Assembly: GCA_964526435.1 (NCBI GenBank)
Contig: CAZGIC010000055.1
Span: 1-14,234 of the forward strand
DNA length: 14,234 nt
Source of the DNA: Gallispira sp964526435
GTDB taxonomy: Bacteria > Bacillota > Clostridia > Lachnospirales > CAG-274
Direction of reading: 5' to 3'
Shown: piece by piece, positions 7,486 through 14,234 of the stretch
Layout: every line of letters begins with the position of its first letter
Position numbering within the stretch: the stretch's first letter is position 1
Made by a program: the position numbers and the translations under genes
Notes under the pieces: model-generated
Told to the model about the DNA's origin: nothing
Databases searched by the model: none
Seen by the model: the letters and a program-made list of their open reading frames with translations, nothing else

Positions 7486-7514
7486 TTGAAATAAGTAAAA
7501 ATATGTGTTATCAT
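7486..7514 (+). promoter_or_regulatory. Promoter for ftsH
   Basis: TTGAAA (7486-7491), 17-nt spacer, TATCAT (7509-7514), with TGT directly before the -10. Transcription would start near 7521, giving a leader of about 26 nt. A weaker alternative is TGGTAAAAT at 7384-7392. The rest of the spacer between pth and ftsH (about 7325-7485) is AT-rich and shows no gene. Confidence 0.65.
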
Positions 7515-7546
7515 TATTCAATGTACTATGAAAAGGAGGTCATGTT

Positions 7547-9466
7547 TTGAATAACAATAAAATGAGAAATGTTATAATGTATTTGGCAATATTTGTAGTT
7601 ATTGTTGCGGTAATTATGCTTAAAAACGGAATAAGCACCACAACTGAACCCCAGGTACAGTATTCATATGACGATATGATTTCACAGATGGTAAGTGGTG
7701 AAGTGGATACAATTGAAATACAGAGAGATTCTGATGTAAGCGATTCCGGTGTAGCTATTGTTCATACTACTTCGGGAGAAGTGTACGGTGTTCAGCTCCC
7801 AAGTGTTTCAGGAATAATGAATATTGTGAACTCACTGGCTGCACAGAATGCCATCAGTGTGAATACTGTTGCACCTTCAAAAGCAAGCAGTATGCTTTCT
7901 ATAGGGGCAACAATAATAACTGTTATTATTATTGCAGTGCTTATGTTTGTTCTTTTCCAGCAGATGAAAGGCGGCAGCGGCGGCGGGAAAGTAATGAACT
8001 TTGGCAAATCCAGAGCAAAGCTCCATACAGACGCTGACAAGAAATATACATTTGACGATGTTGCAGGACTTGACGAAGAAAAGGCCGAAGTTGAAGAAGT
8101 TGTTCAGTTCCTTAAAGAACCTAAGAAATTTACTGACTTAGGAGCAAGAATACCTAAGGGTATTCTTATGGTAGGACCGCCGGGTACAGGTAAAACTCTC
8201 CTTGCAAAAGCTATTGCAGGTGAGGCAGGGGTACCTTTCTTCTCTATTTCAGGTTCAGACTTTGTTGAAATGTTTGTTGGTGTAGGTGCATCAAGAGTAA
8301 GAGATCTTTTTGACCAGGCTAAGAGAAATACTCCGTGTCTTGTGTTTATTGACGAAATCGATGCTGTAGGTCGTCAGAGAGGTGCAGGGCTTGGAGGAGG
8401 ACATGACGAAAGAGAACAGACTCTTAATCAGCTCCTTGTAGAAATGGACGGTTTTGGTGTAAATGAAGGCATTATTATAATGGCTGCTACAAACAGACCT
8501 GATATACTTGATCCGGCTCTTTTAAGACCGGGACGTTTTGACAGACAGCTTGTTGTAGGCGCTCCTGATGTAAAGGGCAGAGAGGAAATACTTAAGGTTC
8601 ATGCAAAGGGTAAGAAAATGGCATCTGATGTTGATCTTAAAGAAATTGCCCAGACAACTCAGGGATTTACAGGTGCTGATCTTGAAAACTTACTTAATGA
8701 GGCAGCTTTGCTTGCGGCAAGAAATAATCAGAAGGTCATAACTCAGCAGAACATCAAGGACTCATTTATAAAGGTTGCCCTTGGTACAGAAAAGAAGTCA
8801 AAGGTAATAACAGAAAAAGAAAGAAAAATTACGGCATATCATGAAGCAGGACATGCAATACTTTTTGAAAAACTTCCTTTATTAAGTCCCGTACACACTG
8901 TATCTACTATTCCTGTAGGAAGGGCTGGAGGATATACAATGCCTATGCCTAAAGATCAGGGATTTGAATTTAAGGCGGAAATGGAAGAAAGAATTGTTGC
9001 TACATTTGGCGGAAGAGTTGCAGAGGAATTAATATTCGGCGACTATACACAGGGTGCCAGCGGTGATATTGAGCAGGCGTCAAAGGCTGCCAGAATGATG
9101 GTAACAAGGTTTGGTATGAGTGAAAAACTGGGTCCTATATTATATGGTGATGAAAATCATGATGTTTTCCTTGGAAAAGATATTGGACATGGAAGAAACT
9201 ATGGTGAAAAGACTGCTACACTTATTGATGAAGAAATAAACAGAATTATTACTGAATCATATAATAAGGCAAAGGAGATACTTTCATCTGATATGGATGG
9301 TCTCCACAGAACAGCACAGCTTCTTATTGAAAGAGAAAAGGTTACAGGAGATGAGTTCAGAGCCTGCCTTAATCAGGTAGGAGAATTTGCTCCTATAACA
9401 GAAACTGTGACTGAAAGCAGTGAAATTGAAGAACAGAGTAAAGATATTGAAAGTTCTGAAAATTAA
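7547..9466 (+). CDS. ftsH: ATP-dependent zinc metalloprotease FtsH
   Basis: Hexameric membrane AAA+ protease that degrades misfolded and regulatory membrane and cytosolic proteins. 639 residues, usual length. Membrane segments at about 8-26 and 116-138 flank a short extracytoplasmic domain. Walker A GPPGTGKT is at 210-217, Walker B FIDE with D269/E270, the second region of homology TNRPDILDPALLRPGRFDR at 315-333. The zinc site is HEAGH (432-436) with D507 (SGDIEQA) as third ligand. The tail is acidic and Ser/Glu-rich. The start is TTG 7547, 7 nt after AGGAGG; the nearer ATG 7542 opens a two-codon frame (ATG TTT TGA) that overlaps the TTG, and ATG 7562 is too far. It diverges from pth-mfd and seems to be a single-gene unit. 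Confidence 0.97.
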   Translation: MNNNKMRNVIMYLAIFVVIVAVIMLKNGISTTTEPQVQYSYDDMISQMVSGEVDTIEIQRDSDVSDSGVAIVHTTSGEVYGVQLPSVSGIMNIVNSLAAQNAISVNTVAPSKASSMLSIGATIITVIIIAVLMFVLFQQMKGGSGGGKVMNFGKSRAKLHTDADKKYTFDDVAGLDEEKAEVEEVVQFLKEPKKFTDLGARIPKGILMVGPPGTGKTLLAKAIAGEAGVPFFSISGSDFVEMFVGVGASRVRDLFDQAKRNTPCLVFIDEIDAVGRQRGAGLGGGHDEREQTLNQLLVEMDGFGVNEGIIIMAATNRPDILDPALLRPGRFDRQLVVGAPDVKGREEILKVHAKGKKMASDVDLKEIAQTTQGFTGADLENLLNEAALLAARNNQKVITQQNIKDSFIKVALGTEKKSKVITEKERKITAYHEAGHAILFEKLPLLSPVHTVSTIPVGRAGGYTMPMPKDQGFEFKAEMEERIVATFGGRVAEELIFGDYTQGASGDIEQASKAARMMVTRFGMSEKLGPILYGDENHDVFLGKDIGHGRNYGEKTATLIDEEINRIITESYNKAKEILSSDMDGLHRTAQLLIEREKVTGDEFRACLNQVGEFAPITETVTESSEIEEQSKDIESSEN

Positions 9467-9534
9467 AAATAAAATTATGTTAAATAAAAAAGTTTTTCTC
9501 TTATTTATTTAATCATAAAACTGCTGAAATTTTG

Positions 9535-9589
9535 AATGCACCCTAAATGTCAGATTTGGGGTGCATTTGTGTCAGGTGACTGATTTTTT
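9535..9589 (+). terminator. Hairpin terminator after ftsH
   Basis: A 14-bp stem with one G-T wobble pairs 9535-9548 (AATGCACCCTAAAT) with 9554-9567 around GTCAG. No U-tract follows directly, but a second small hairpin TCAG-GTGA-CTGA (9572-9583) is followed by TTTTTT (9584-9589). The pair together probably ends ftsH transcription. Confidence 0.55.
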
Positions 9590-9645
9590 AGCTGAAGAAT
9601 TTGCCATGGAATATGGTGTTATTAAAAAACTTTAGTCAGGCTGAA

Positions 9646-9675
9646 TTGGTGTTAAAATAAACAGAATACTATATT
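9646..9675 (+). promoter_or_regulatory. Weak candidate promoter for the cysteine-rich gene
   Basis: TTGGTG (9646-9651), 18-nt spacer, TATATT (9670-9675). Only the -10 is good. Apart from this and the ftsH terminator the stretch 9467-9759 shows no supportable gene. Confidence 0.3.
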
Positions 9676-9759
9676 ATTGAATAACAACTAAATATTTAAA
9701 TTACAGTAACAAACCTTTCCTTCCACAGATAAAATAATATCAGGAGGAGGGGTTTTGTT

Positions 9760-10125
9760 ATGTTAAGTAAGAAAGCGTTGGAATATTATGAGGAAGGATT
9801 TAACTGTGCCCAGTGTGTACTAAAGGCATGTGAGGATGAGTACAGTATTAAAATATCAGAGGACTGTCACAATGCCTGTGAGGGATTATATAATGGACTT
9901 GGTGTGGGAGGGTGCTGTGGTGTACTTATTGCCTGTGTAATGGCTATTGGGATAATCTGCGATGATGTACCTTTTTGCAGACTTGAAATGGTTGAAAGAT
10001 TTAAATGTGAATTTTTCAGTTTAAATTGCTGTAATCTTAAACGGGGCGGAGGGTGTGAAGTACTTATTGAAAAGTCATGCAATATATTGAATGATATAAT
10101 TGACAAAGGAAGAAAAAAATATTAG
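9760..10125 (+). CDS. C_GCAxxG_C_C family protein, unusually cysteine-rich
   Basis: 121 residues. The start ATG lies 9 nt after AGGAGGAGG (9742-9750). It fits the C_GCAxxG_C_C family of small proteins from anaerobes: AxEYYEEGFNCAQ (C16), a glycine-rich GLGVGGCCG (C52, C53) before a helix VLIACVMAIGI, then a Cys-containing helix and a final KSCNILNDII (C107). Family members are thought to act in redox or metal chemistry; the function is not established. This one has 15 cysteines (16, 19, 24, 36, 40, 52, 53, 59, 67, 73, 83, 90, 91, 99, 107), well beyond the few invariant ones, so metal or Fe-S cluster binding is plausible. No signal peptide. It is followed after 76 nt by deoC with its own promoter, so it may be a separate unit. 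Confidence 0.8.
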   Translation: MLSKKALEYYEEGFNCAQCVLKACEDEYSIKISEDCHNACEGLYNGLGVGGCCGVLIACVMAIGIICDDVPFCRLEMVERFKCEFFSLNCCNLKRGGGCEVLIEKSCNILNDIIDKGRKKY

Positions 10126-10144
10126 ACTATAAATATAATGATAT

Positions 10145-10174
10145 TTGAAAAAAGTATTTACAATCAGGTATAAA
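10145..10174 (+). promoter_or_regulatory. Promoter for deoC-rmuC
   Basis: TTGAAA (10145-10150), 18-nt spacer, TATAAA (10169-10174), each one base from consensus. Transcription would start near 10181, about 20 nt before the deoC start. Confidence 0.55.
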
Positions 10175-10201
10175 TAATCAAAAGAAAGATGAGGTTGTAT
10201 T

Positions 10202-10861
10202 ATGGATATAAGAGAAATATTAAGTAAGGTCGATCATACTCTTTTAAAGCAGGACGCTGTATGGGAAGATATTAAAAAAATATGTGATGATGGTATAGCA
10301 TATTCTACAGCAAGTGTATGTATTCCGCCAAGTTTTGTGAAGAAAGCTAAGAGTTATACTGAAGATAGGGTTAAAATATGCACTGTTATAGGATTTCCTA
10401 ACGGGTATCAGACTGCTGAAACAAAGGTGTTTGAAACAAGAAATGCTGTTGAAAATGGTGCTGATGAAATAGATATGGTAATAAATATAGGCGATTTAAA
10501 GGCAAAAAATTATACAGCTGCAGCTGATGAAATAATGGCGGTAAAAGCTGCATGCAGAGAAAAAATTTTGAAAGTTATAATTGAAACCTGTATGCTTACA
10601 AAAGATGAAAAAATTAAAATGTGCGAAATTGTGACAGAGGCAGGAGCTGATTATATAAAGACAAGCACAGGTTTTGGCGGAGCAGGAGCAACATTTGAAG
10701 ATATTGAACTTTTTAAAAAATATGTGGGTAAGAATGTTAAAATAAAAGCGGCAGGGGGAATTTCTTCTATTGCTGATGCATTAAAATTTATTGAGCTTGG
10801 AGCTGACAGACTTGGAACAAGCAGAATAGTTAAAATAGTTAAGGAGGAAAATTTATGCTGA
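10202..10861 (+). CDS. deoC: Deoxyribose-phosphate aldolase DeoC
   Basis: Class I aldolase that splits 2-deoxyribose 5-phosphate into glyceraldehyde 3-phosphate and acetaldehyde in deoxynucleoside breakdown. 219 residues, usual length, a single TIM barrel. Motifs in order: DHTLLK (11-16), VCIPP (39-43), TVIGFPNGYQTAETK (61-75), the acidic catalytic D91 in ADEIDMVIN, Schiff-base K153 in YIKTSTGF, and K182 in KAAGGI. A GAGG ribosome site lies about 8 nt upstream of the ATG. Its last 7 nt overlap the rmuC start. The usual partners for deoxynucleoside catabolism (deoD, pdp, cdd) are not in the window. Confidence 0.96.
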   Translation: MDIREILSKVDHTLLKQDAVWEDIKKICDDGIAYSTASVCIPPSFVKKAKSYTEDRVKICTVIGFPNGYQTAETKVFETRNAVENGADEIDMVINIGDLKAKNYTAAADEIMAVKAACREKILKVIIETCMLTKDEKIKMCEIVTEAGADYIKTSTGFGGAGATFEDIELFKKYVGKNVKIKAAGGISSIADALKFIELGADRLGTSRIVKIVKEENLC

Positions 10862-12165
10862 CAAATATTTTAATTGGGGTGCTTATAGTTCTTGTACTTA
10901 TATTAATAGTAATTTCATTAAAGGGAAAGAATATAAGTTCGGGAGATGTAAAAAGTATTGTAGACAAAAGCAATGAGGACAGTGTAAGAAGAATAAATGA
11001 CAGTATTAACAGCAATAACAGACTTTTTAATGATATGGTAAGTGAAAGAGTCTCACTTATAGATAAAAATATAGTTGATAAAATGGGCATTATTGATAAA
11101 AATATAAGGGACGGTCAGTCAGCTTTAAGCCGTTCTGTGGCAAATTCTATTGCACAGCAGGAGGAAAGAATTAAGACATTTTCAGTGGAAAATGAACAGA
11201 AGCTTGAAAACATAAGGATTACAGTTGAAAAAGGACTTTCTTCCATGCAGGAGGACAATAACAAAAAACTTGATGAAATGAGAGCTGTTGTTGATGAAAA
11301 GCTACAGAAATCCCTTGAAGATAAAATGAACAAGTCTTTTGCCCTTGTCAGTGAAAGACTGGAGCAGGTTTACAAGGGGTTAGGCGAAATGCAGAACCTT
11401 GCAAGCGGTGTAGGGGATCTGAAAAAGGTTCTGTCAAATGTTAAAACAAGGGGAATATTGGGAGAGGTACAGTTAAGTGCAATTTTGAAGGAAATACTTT
11501 CTCCTGAACAGTATGAGGAAAATGCCGAAGTAGTGCCGGGAAGCGGTAAAAGAGTTGAGTTTGCCGTAAAACTTCCGGGAAATGATGAAAGTAACGTTTA
11601 TCTGCCTGTTGACAGCAAGTTTCCCGGGGACAGGTATCAGGCTCTTCTTGACGCCTATGATACAGGGGACAAGGAAAATGTAAATACTGCTTTTAAGGCC
11701 CTTATGAATGTTATTGAAAGTGAAGCCAAGGATATAAATGAAAAATACATAGCACCTCCCCATACTACAAACTTTGCAATTATGTTTCTGCCCTTTGAAG
11801 GTCTTTATGCAGAGGTTGTAAACAGAGGAATGATTGAGATACTCCAAAATAAATACAAAGTGAATATTGCAGGTCCAAGTACCATGGCTGCACTTCTTAA
11901 CAGTTTGCAGTTGGGATTTAAAACTCTTGCTATTCAAAAGAGAAGTATGGAAGTATGGAATACTCTTGCGGCTGTTAAGACCGAATTCGGAAAGTTTGCC
12001 GAAGCTCTTGAAAAGACAAAAAAACATCTGGAAATGGCAAGTGATGACCTTGAAAAGCTTGTAACTACAAGAACAAGGGCTATGAAGAGAAAGCTTAGCA
12101 GTGTGGAGGCACTTACAGACAGCAGTGAGGCAGAAAAAATACTTGCTGTGAATGAAGAGGATTGA
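10855..12165 (+). CDS. rmuC: DNA recombination protein RmuC
   Basis: 436 residues. An N-terminal membrane anchor (about 3-23) is followed by a long charged coiled coil (about 35-175) that includes a near-repeat LIDKNI/IIDKNI (68-84). The RmuC domain follows, with a predicted PD-(D/E)XK-like core: RGILGEVQLSAIL (199-211), RVEFAVKLPG (233-242) and LPVDSKFP (250-257, with D253 and K255). RmuC proteins limit inversions and rearrangements at short inverted repeats; the molecular action is not fully known. ATG 10855 overlaps the end of deoC, with AAGGAGG inside deoC as ribosome site, so the two are translated in tandem. The tail (about 400-436) is charged. Confidence 0.93.
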   Translation: MLTNILIGVLIVLVLILIVISLKGKNISSGDVKSIVDKSNEDSVRRINDSINSNNRLFNDMVSERVSLIDKNIVDKMGIIDKNIRDGQSALSRSVANSIAQQEERIKTFSVENEQKLENIRITVEKGLSSMQEDNNKKLDEMRAVVDEKLQKSLEDKMNKSFALVSERLEQVYKGLGEMQNLASGVGDLKKVLSNVKTRGILGEVQLSAILKEILSPEQYEENAEVVPGSGKRVEFAVKLPGNDESNVYLPVDSKFPGDRYQALLDAYDTGDKENVNTAFKALMNVIESEAKDINEKYIAPPHTTNFAIMFLPFEGLYAEVVNRGMIEILQNKYKVNIAGPSTMAALLNSLQLGFKTLAIQKRSMEVWNTLAAVKTEFGKFAEALEKTKKHLEMASDDLEKLVTTRTRAMKRKLSSVEALTDSSEAEKILAVNEED

Positions 12166-12256
12166 GTTTGTGATATTGTGAAGTTAAAAGTTTAATTGAA
12201 ATTATGCAGGTGAAAATGACGGCATATAATTGATTTACTGCAGAGAGGAGAATACA

Positions 12257-12445
12257 ATGAAAAACAGGCTTGTGTGTGACTGCTACAATATATGGGTGGA
12301 AGATATTAAAAAGGCTCTTGAGGAGGGTGCAGATACCTTTGAGGACCTTGAAAGGAGTATGAAGCTGGGGGTACTTTGCAGTGCCTGTGTAGGTGACAGT
12401 AAAAAGGTGATTGAAGAGCTGAGGAAAGAGCTTGGAAGAGAATAG
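12257..12445 (+). CDS. Small BFD-like [2Fe-2S] protein
   Basis: 62 residues from ATG 12257, chosen because GAGAGGAG (12243-12250) lies 6 nt upstream; a longer reading from TTG 12230 has no ribosome site. The pattern VCDCY (C7, C9), a helix with DIKKALEEGADTFEDL, and LCSAC (C41, C44) is that of the bacterioferritin-associated ferredoxin-like [2Fe-2S] domain, here as a stand-alone protein. The partner is unknown; such domains serve iron release or electron transfer. It lies 91 nt after rmuC. A TATAAT word at 12225-12230 is a possible -10 but has no good -35, so read-through from deoC-rmuC is also possible. Confidence 0.85.
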   Translation: MKNRLVCDCYNIWVEDIKKALEEGADTFEDLERSMKLGVLCSACVGDSKKVIEELRKELGRE

Positions 12446-12458
12446 CACATTAAATAAT

Positions 12459-12498
12459 AAACGGCTCTTTAAGCACAATAAGTTTTAAGGAACCGTTT
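12459..12498. terminator. Two-way terminator between convergent genes
   Basis: AAACGGCTCTTTAA (12459-12472) pairs with 12485-12498 with one wobble and one mismatch around a 12-nt loop. On the + strand the stem runs into TTTTATTATA. On the - strand it runs into TTTATTATTTAA. It lies between the ends of the BFD-like gene and the amidase gene and fits termination of both. Confidence 0.75.
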
Positions 12499-12510
12499 TA
12501 TTATATAATA

Positions 12511-13332
12511 TTAAGTGTTAAAATAGTTATCAAGTCCGTCTGCAATGCCTTCTGAAATTTTATTTTGATAAGCAGGATCGTTTAAAAGTATATCTTCATC
12601 CGGGTTTGTTAAAAAACCAGTTTCAACAATTGTGACAGGGACACGACACCAATTAATACCGCTCATTGTGTCTGTTTCTGTAACACCCCTGTTTCGGGAT
12701 TTGGTTTTGGAACAGATAGCTGAAAGTATATTTTCGGATAAACTGTGGCTTTGTTCGTATAAGTCTCCACAATATGGATTATTTGATGTCTGGCACATTG
12801 TAAGTGTTCCGCTTACGTTTTTATCAGTACTTCCATTGCAATGTATCCTTATAAAAGCATCTGCATTGGAATTGTTAGCGATATTGGCTCTTTCAGCATT
12901 ACTTATATCTACATTATTTGTTTTGCGTGTCATAATGACATTATATCCTCTTTTGATAAGTTCATCTTTTAATTTAAGCGAAATTTGTAAATTGATTTCA
13001 TACTCGGGAGAACCTGTTGTAATTCCGACAGTACCTGAAGATACTTTTGCTTTTGTTTCTGAGGCTCCGGGAGCAATCGGTTCTAATTCAGTGTTTCCTT
13101 TTTCCTGGTGCCCGGGGTCAATAACAATTGTTTGAAGCAAAGTCGTTGTTTCAGTTGAAGTTTCAACTGCTGAAAATGTTGTAGCATATGAAGTTGTTGG
13201 AAATGATGTAGTGTATTCTGTTTCTGAATTATACTCGTCATTGTATATTACAATTCTCTTGTTTAAAATAATGAATAGAATTAACAAGAAAATTATAATT
13301 AATAAAATTGTTGTAAATATATTTTTTCTCAT
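12511..13332 (-). CDS. Membrane-anchored N-acetylmuramoyl-L-alanine amidase (Amidase_3)
   Basis: 273 residues. It cleaves the bond between N-acetylmuramic acid and the peptide stem of peptidoglycan, outside the membrane. An N-terminal anchor (about 5-24) without clear cleavage site is followed by a Thr/Ser-rich linker (about 38-66). The Amidase_3 domain covers 68-273, with zinc ligands H75 (VIDPGH), E110 (PEYEINL) and H164 (RIHCNG), and catalytic E237 (IVETGFLTN). All key residues are present. The ATG is 6 nt after the stop of the YARHG lipoprotein gene and has only a weak ribosome site (GGAA), so translation probably depends on that gene. It could serve cell separation, wall turnover or sporulation; the sequence does not tell which. 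Confidence 0.93.
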   Translation of the reverse strand: MRKNIFTTILLIIIFLLILFIILNKRIVIYNDEYNSETEYTTSFPTTSYATTFSAVETSTETTTLLQTIVIDPGHQEKGNTELEPIAPGASETKAKVSSGTVGITTGSPEYEINLQISLKLKDELIKRGYNVIMTRKTNNVDISNAERANIANNSNADAFIRIHCNGSTDKNVSGTLTMCQTSNNPYCGDLYEQSHSLSENILSAICSKTKSRNRGVTETDTMSGINWCRVPVTIVETGFLTNPDEDILLNDPAYQNKISEGIADGLDNYFNT

Positions 13333-13338
13333 ATTGCA

Positions 13339-14082
13339 TTATTCCATACTTTTAATTAATTGTATATTATACTTTTCTGTTTCATTAAGCCAAGATTCAT
13401 CAAAATCAGGATTTGGTGTATACCAAAGTTTTGATTCAAAATAATTTTTGTACTTTTCTTTCTGAAATATATAGCCATTTCTTGCATATATTTCATTTCT
13501 TATGAGTGCAAGTGTGTCTGATGAATAAGATGATAATTCACTTTTTGTAAGTTTTCGTATACTGCTGTCAGGAATTATAAAAGTGTTATTATACCAGTAA
13601 TTGTCATAATAATTGGGTGTGTTGTTTTCGGTTGTGATTGTACTAGTACCTTCATTTGAGGAAGTTTTATTTTTTTCTGAAATCGTAGTTGATTCCGTAG
13701 TTTCAGTATAATGTTTAGAAATATAATCAGCTATGTATTTGCTGTTTTCTGTTTCTATATCTGACAGAGAATTTTCATTATATGAAGGGTTGGGGGTATA
13801 CCAATCCTTAGAATTGAAATATCTTGAAAAATTTATGTCATTATATATCTTACCATGTCTTGCAAATATTTCTTCATAGGCATATTTGAGTTCTGTTTCA
13901 TTTAATTTAGATAAATCAAGCTCTGTTATTATTTTTGTATCCGAAGGAAGTATATAGGAAGTGTCATCAGCAGTCTCCTGTTGCTCTTCGGTATCGGATA
14001 TGTTTTCTAAACGTATTTTAGCACAACCGGAAATTGATATAATGGAAATCAGAATTAAGGGGATTAAAACTTTCTTTTTCAA
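13339..14082 (-). CDS. Lipoprotein with two YARHG domains
   Basis: 247 residues from TTG 14082, which lies 8 nt after GGAGG and gives a clean lipoprotein signal: LKKKVLIPL, a hydrophobic core and lipobox ISGC with C20. An in-frame ATG at 14097 has no ribosome site and would put acidic residues ahead of the signal. Two YARHG units follow: about 59-119 (EEIFARHGKIY ... DWYTPNPSY) and about 178-244 (NEIYARNGYIF ... LWYTPNPDF). A Ser/Thr/Asn-rich linker (about 125-160) joins them. YARHG domains are extracellular and thought to bind in the cell wall; the ligand is not known. As first gene of a pair with the amidase it may localise or control that enzyme; this is inference. Confidence 0.88.
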   Translation of the reverse strand: MKKKVLIPLILISIISISGCAKIRLENISDTEEQQETADDTSYILPSDTKIITELDLSKLNETELKYAYEEIFARHGKIYNDINFSRYFNSKDWYTPNPSYNENSLSDIETENSKYIADYISKHYTETTESTTISEKNKTSSNEGTSTITTENNTPNYYDNYWYNNTFIIPDSSIRKLTKSELSSYSSDTLALIRNEIYARNGYIFQKEKYKNYFESKLWYTPNPDFDESWLNETEKYNIQLIKSME

Positions 14083-14113
14083 AATGAACACCTCCATATG
14101 TTTTATTATATAT

Positions 14114-14142
14114 AGTATAATACAAAGAAATCAAATTGTAAA
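14114..14142 (-). promoter_or_regulatory. Promoter for the YARHG-amidase operon
   Basis: On the - strand: TTTACA (14137-14142), 17-nt spacer, TATACT (14114-14119), each one base from consensus. Transcription would start near 14107, leaving about 25 nt before the TTG start. Confidence 0.65.
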
Positions 14143-14196
14143 TGATTTTTTTATAAATGATTACTTTATATGTTATTATAATAAACACTTGTAAAA

Positions 14197-14212
14197 ATAG
14201 CTGAAATGCTAT
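14197..14212 (-). terminator. Possible weak terminator of a gene beyond the window edge
   Basis: ATAGC/GCTAT, a 5-bp stem with a 6-nt loop, followed on the - strand by TTTTTAC. The stem is short, so this is only a candidate. The remaining bases to 14234 are AT-rich and show nothing else. Confidence 0.25.
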
Positions 14213-14234
14213 AAAATGTATATATAGAATACGA

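Noticed and set aside
9576..9635. Short frame VTDFLAEEFAMEYGVIKKL downstream of ftsH
   Set aside because: Only about 19 codons, no ribosome site, and it starts inside the ftsH terminator; could be a relic but cannot be supported.
11473..12478. Long - strand frames opposite rmuC and the BFD-like gene
   Set aside because: They lie opposite clear coding sequence, run across the two-way terminator region, and have no start signals.

Overview
The window is AT-rich DNA from a Gram-positive anaerobe of class Clostridia, probably a gut or rumen lineage. The order pth-mfd, strong AGGAGG-type ribosome sites, TTG starts, YARHG-domain lipoproteins, a cysteine-rich C_GCAxxG_C_C protein and a 'KPxIEIxxF' small peptide all fit this, but the genus cannot be fixed from the sequence.

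Left part (1-3016, + strand): a cassette of accessory character. It begins with a roughly 133-bp structured repeat, present as one full and one truncated copy and probably continuing out of the window. Then comes a gene for an 803-residue secreted protein with about 15 imperfect 29-residue repeats, predicted to form a beta-solenoid. A 56-residue peptide gene follows, starting inside the stop codon of the large gene (ATGA overlap). The core palindrome of the upstream repeat recurs after the peptide gene, so the cassette is bracketed by members of one repeat family. The downstream copy also looks like the terminator of mfd, which converges on it.

Middle (3089-9466): housekeeping genes. pth (peptidyl-tRNA hydrolase) and mfd (transcription-repair coupling factor) are 1 nt apart on the - strand. 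ftsH (membrane AAA+ zinc protease) diverges from them on the + strand and starts at TTG. The 395-bp spacer carries one good promoter in each direction, each with a TGT-extended -10 box.

Right part (9760-12445, + strand): a 15-cysteine C_GCAxxG_C_C protein, then deoC overlapping rmuC by 7 nt, then a 62-residue BFD-like [2Fe-2S] protein. A two-way terminator separates these from a convergent - strand pair (14082-12511). That pair encodes a lipoprotein with two YARHG domains and a membrane-anchored Amidase_3 N-acetylmuramoyl-L-alanine amidase. Both have Ser/Thr-rich linkers and they are spaced for coupled translation; together they probably act in the cell wall.

The least explained and most interesting part is the left cassette: structured repeats, variable-looking solenoid protein and translationally coupled peptide. 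No CRISPR array, tRNA, rRNA, integrase or transposase was seen.
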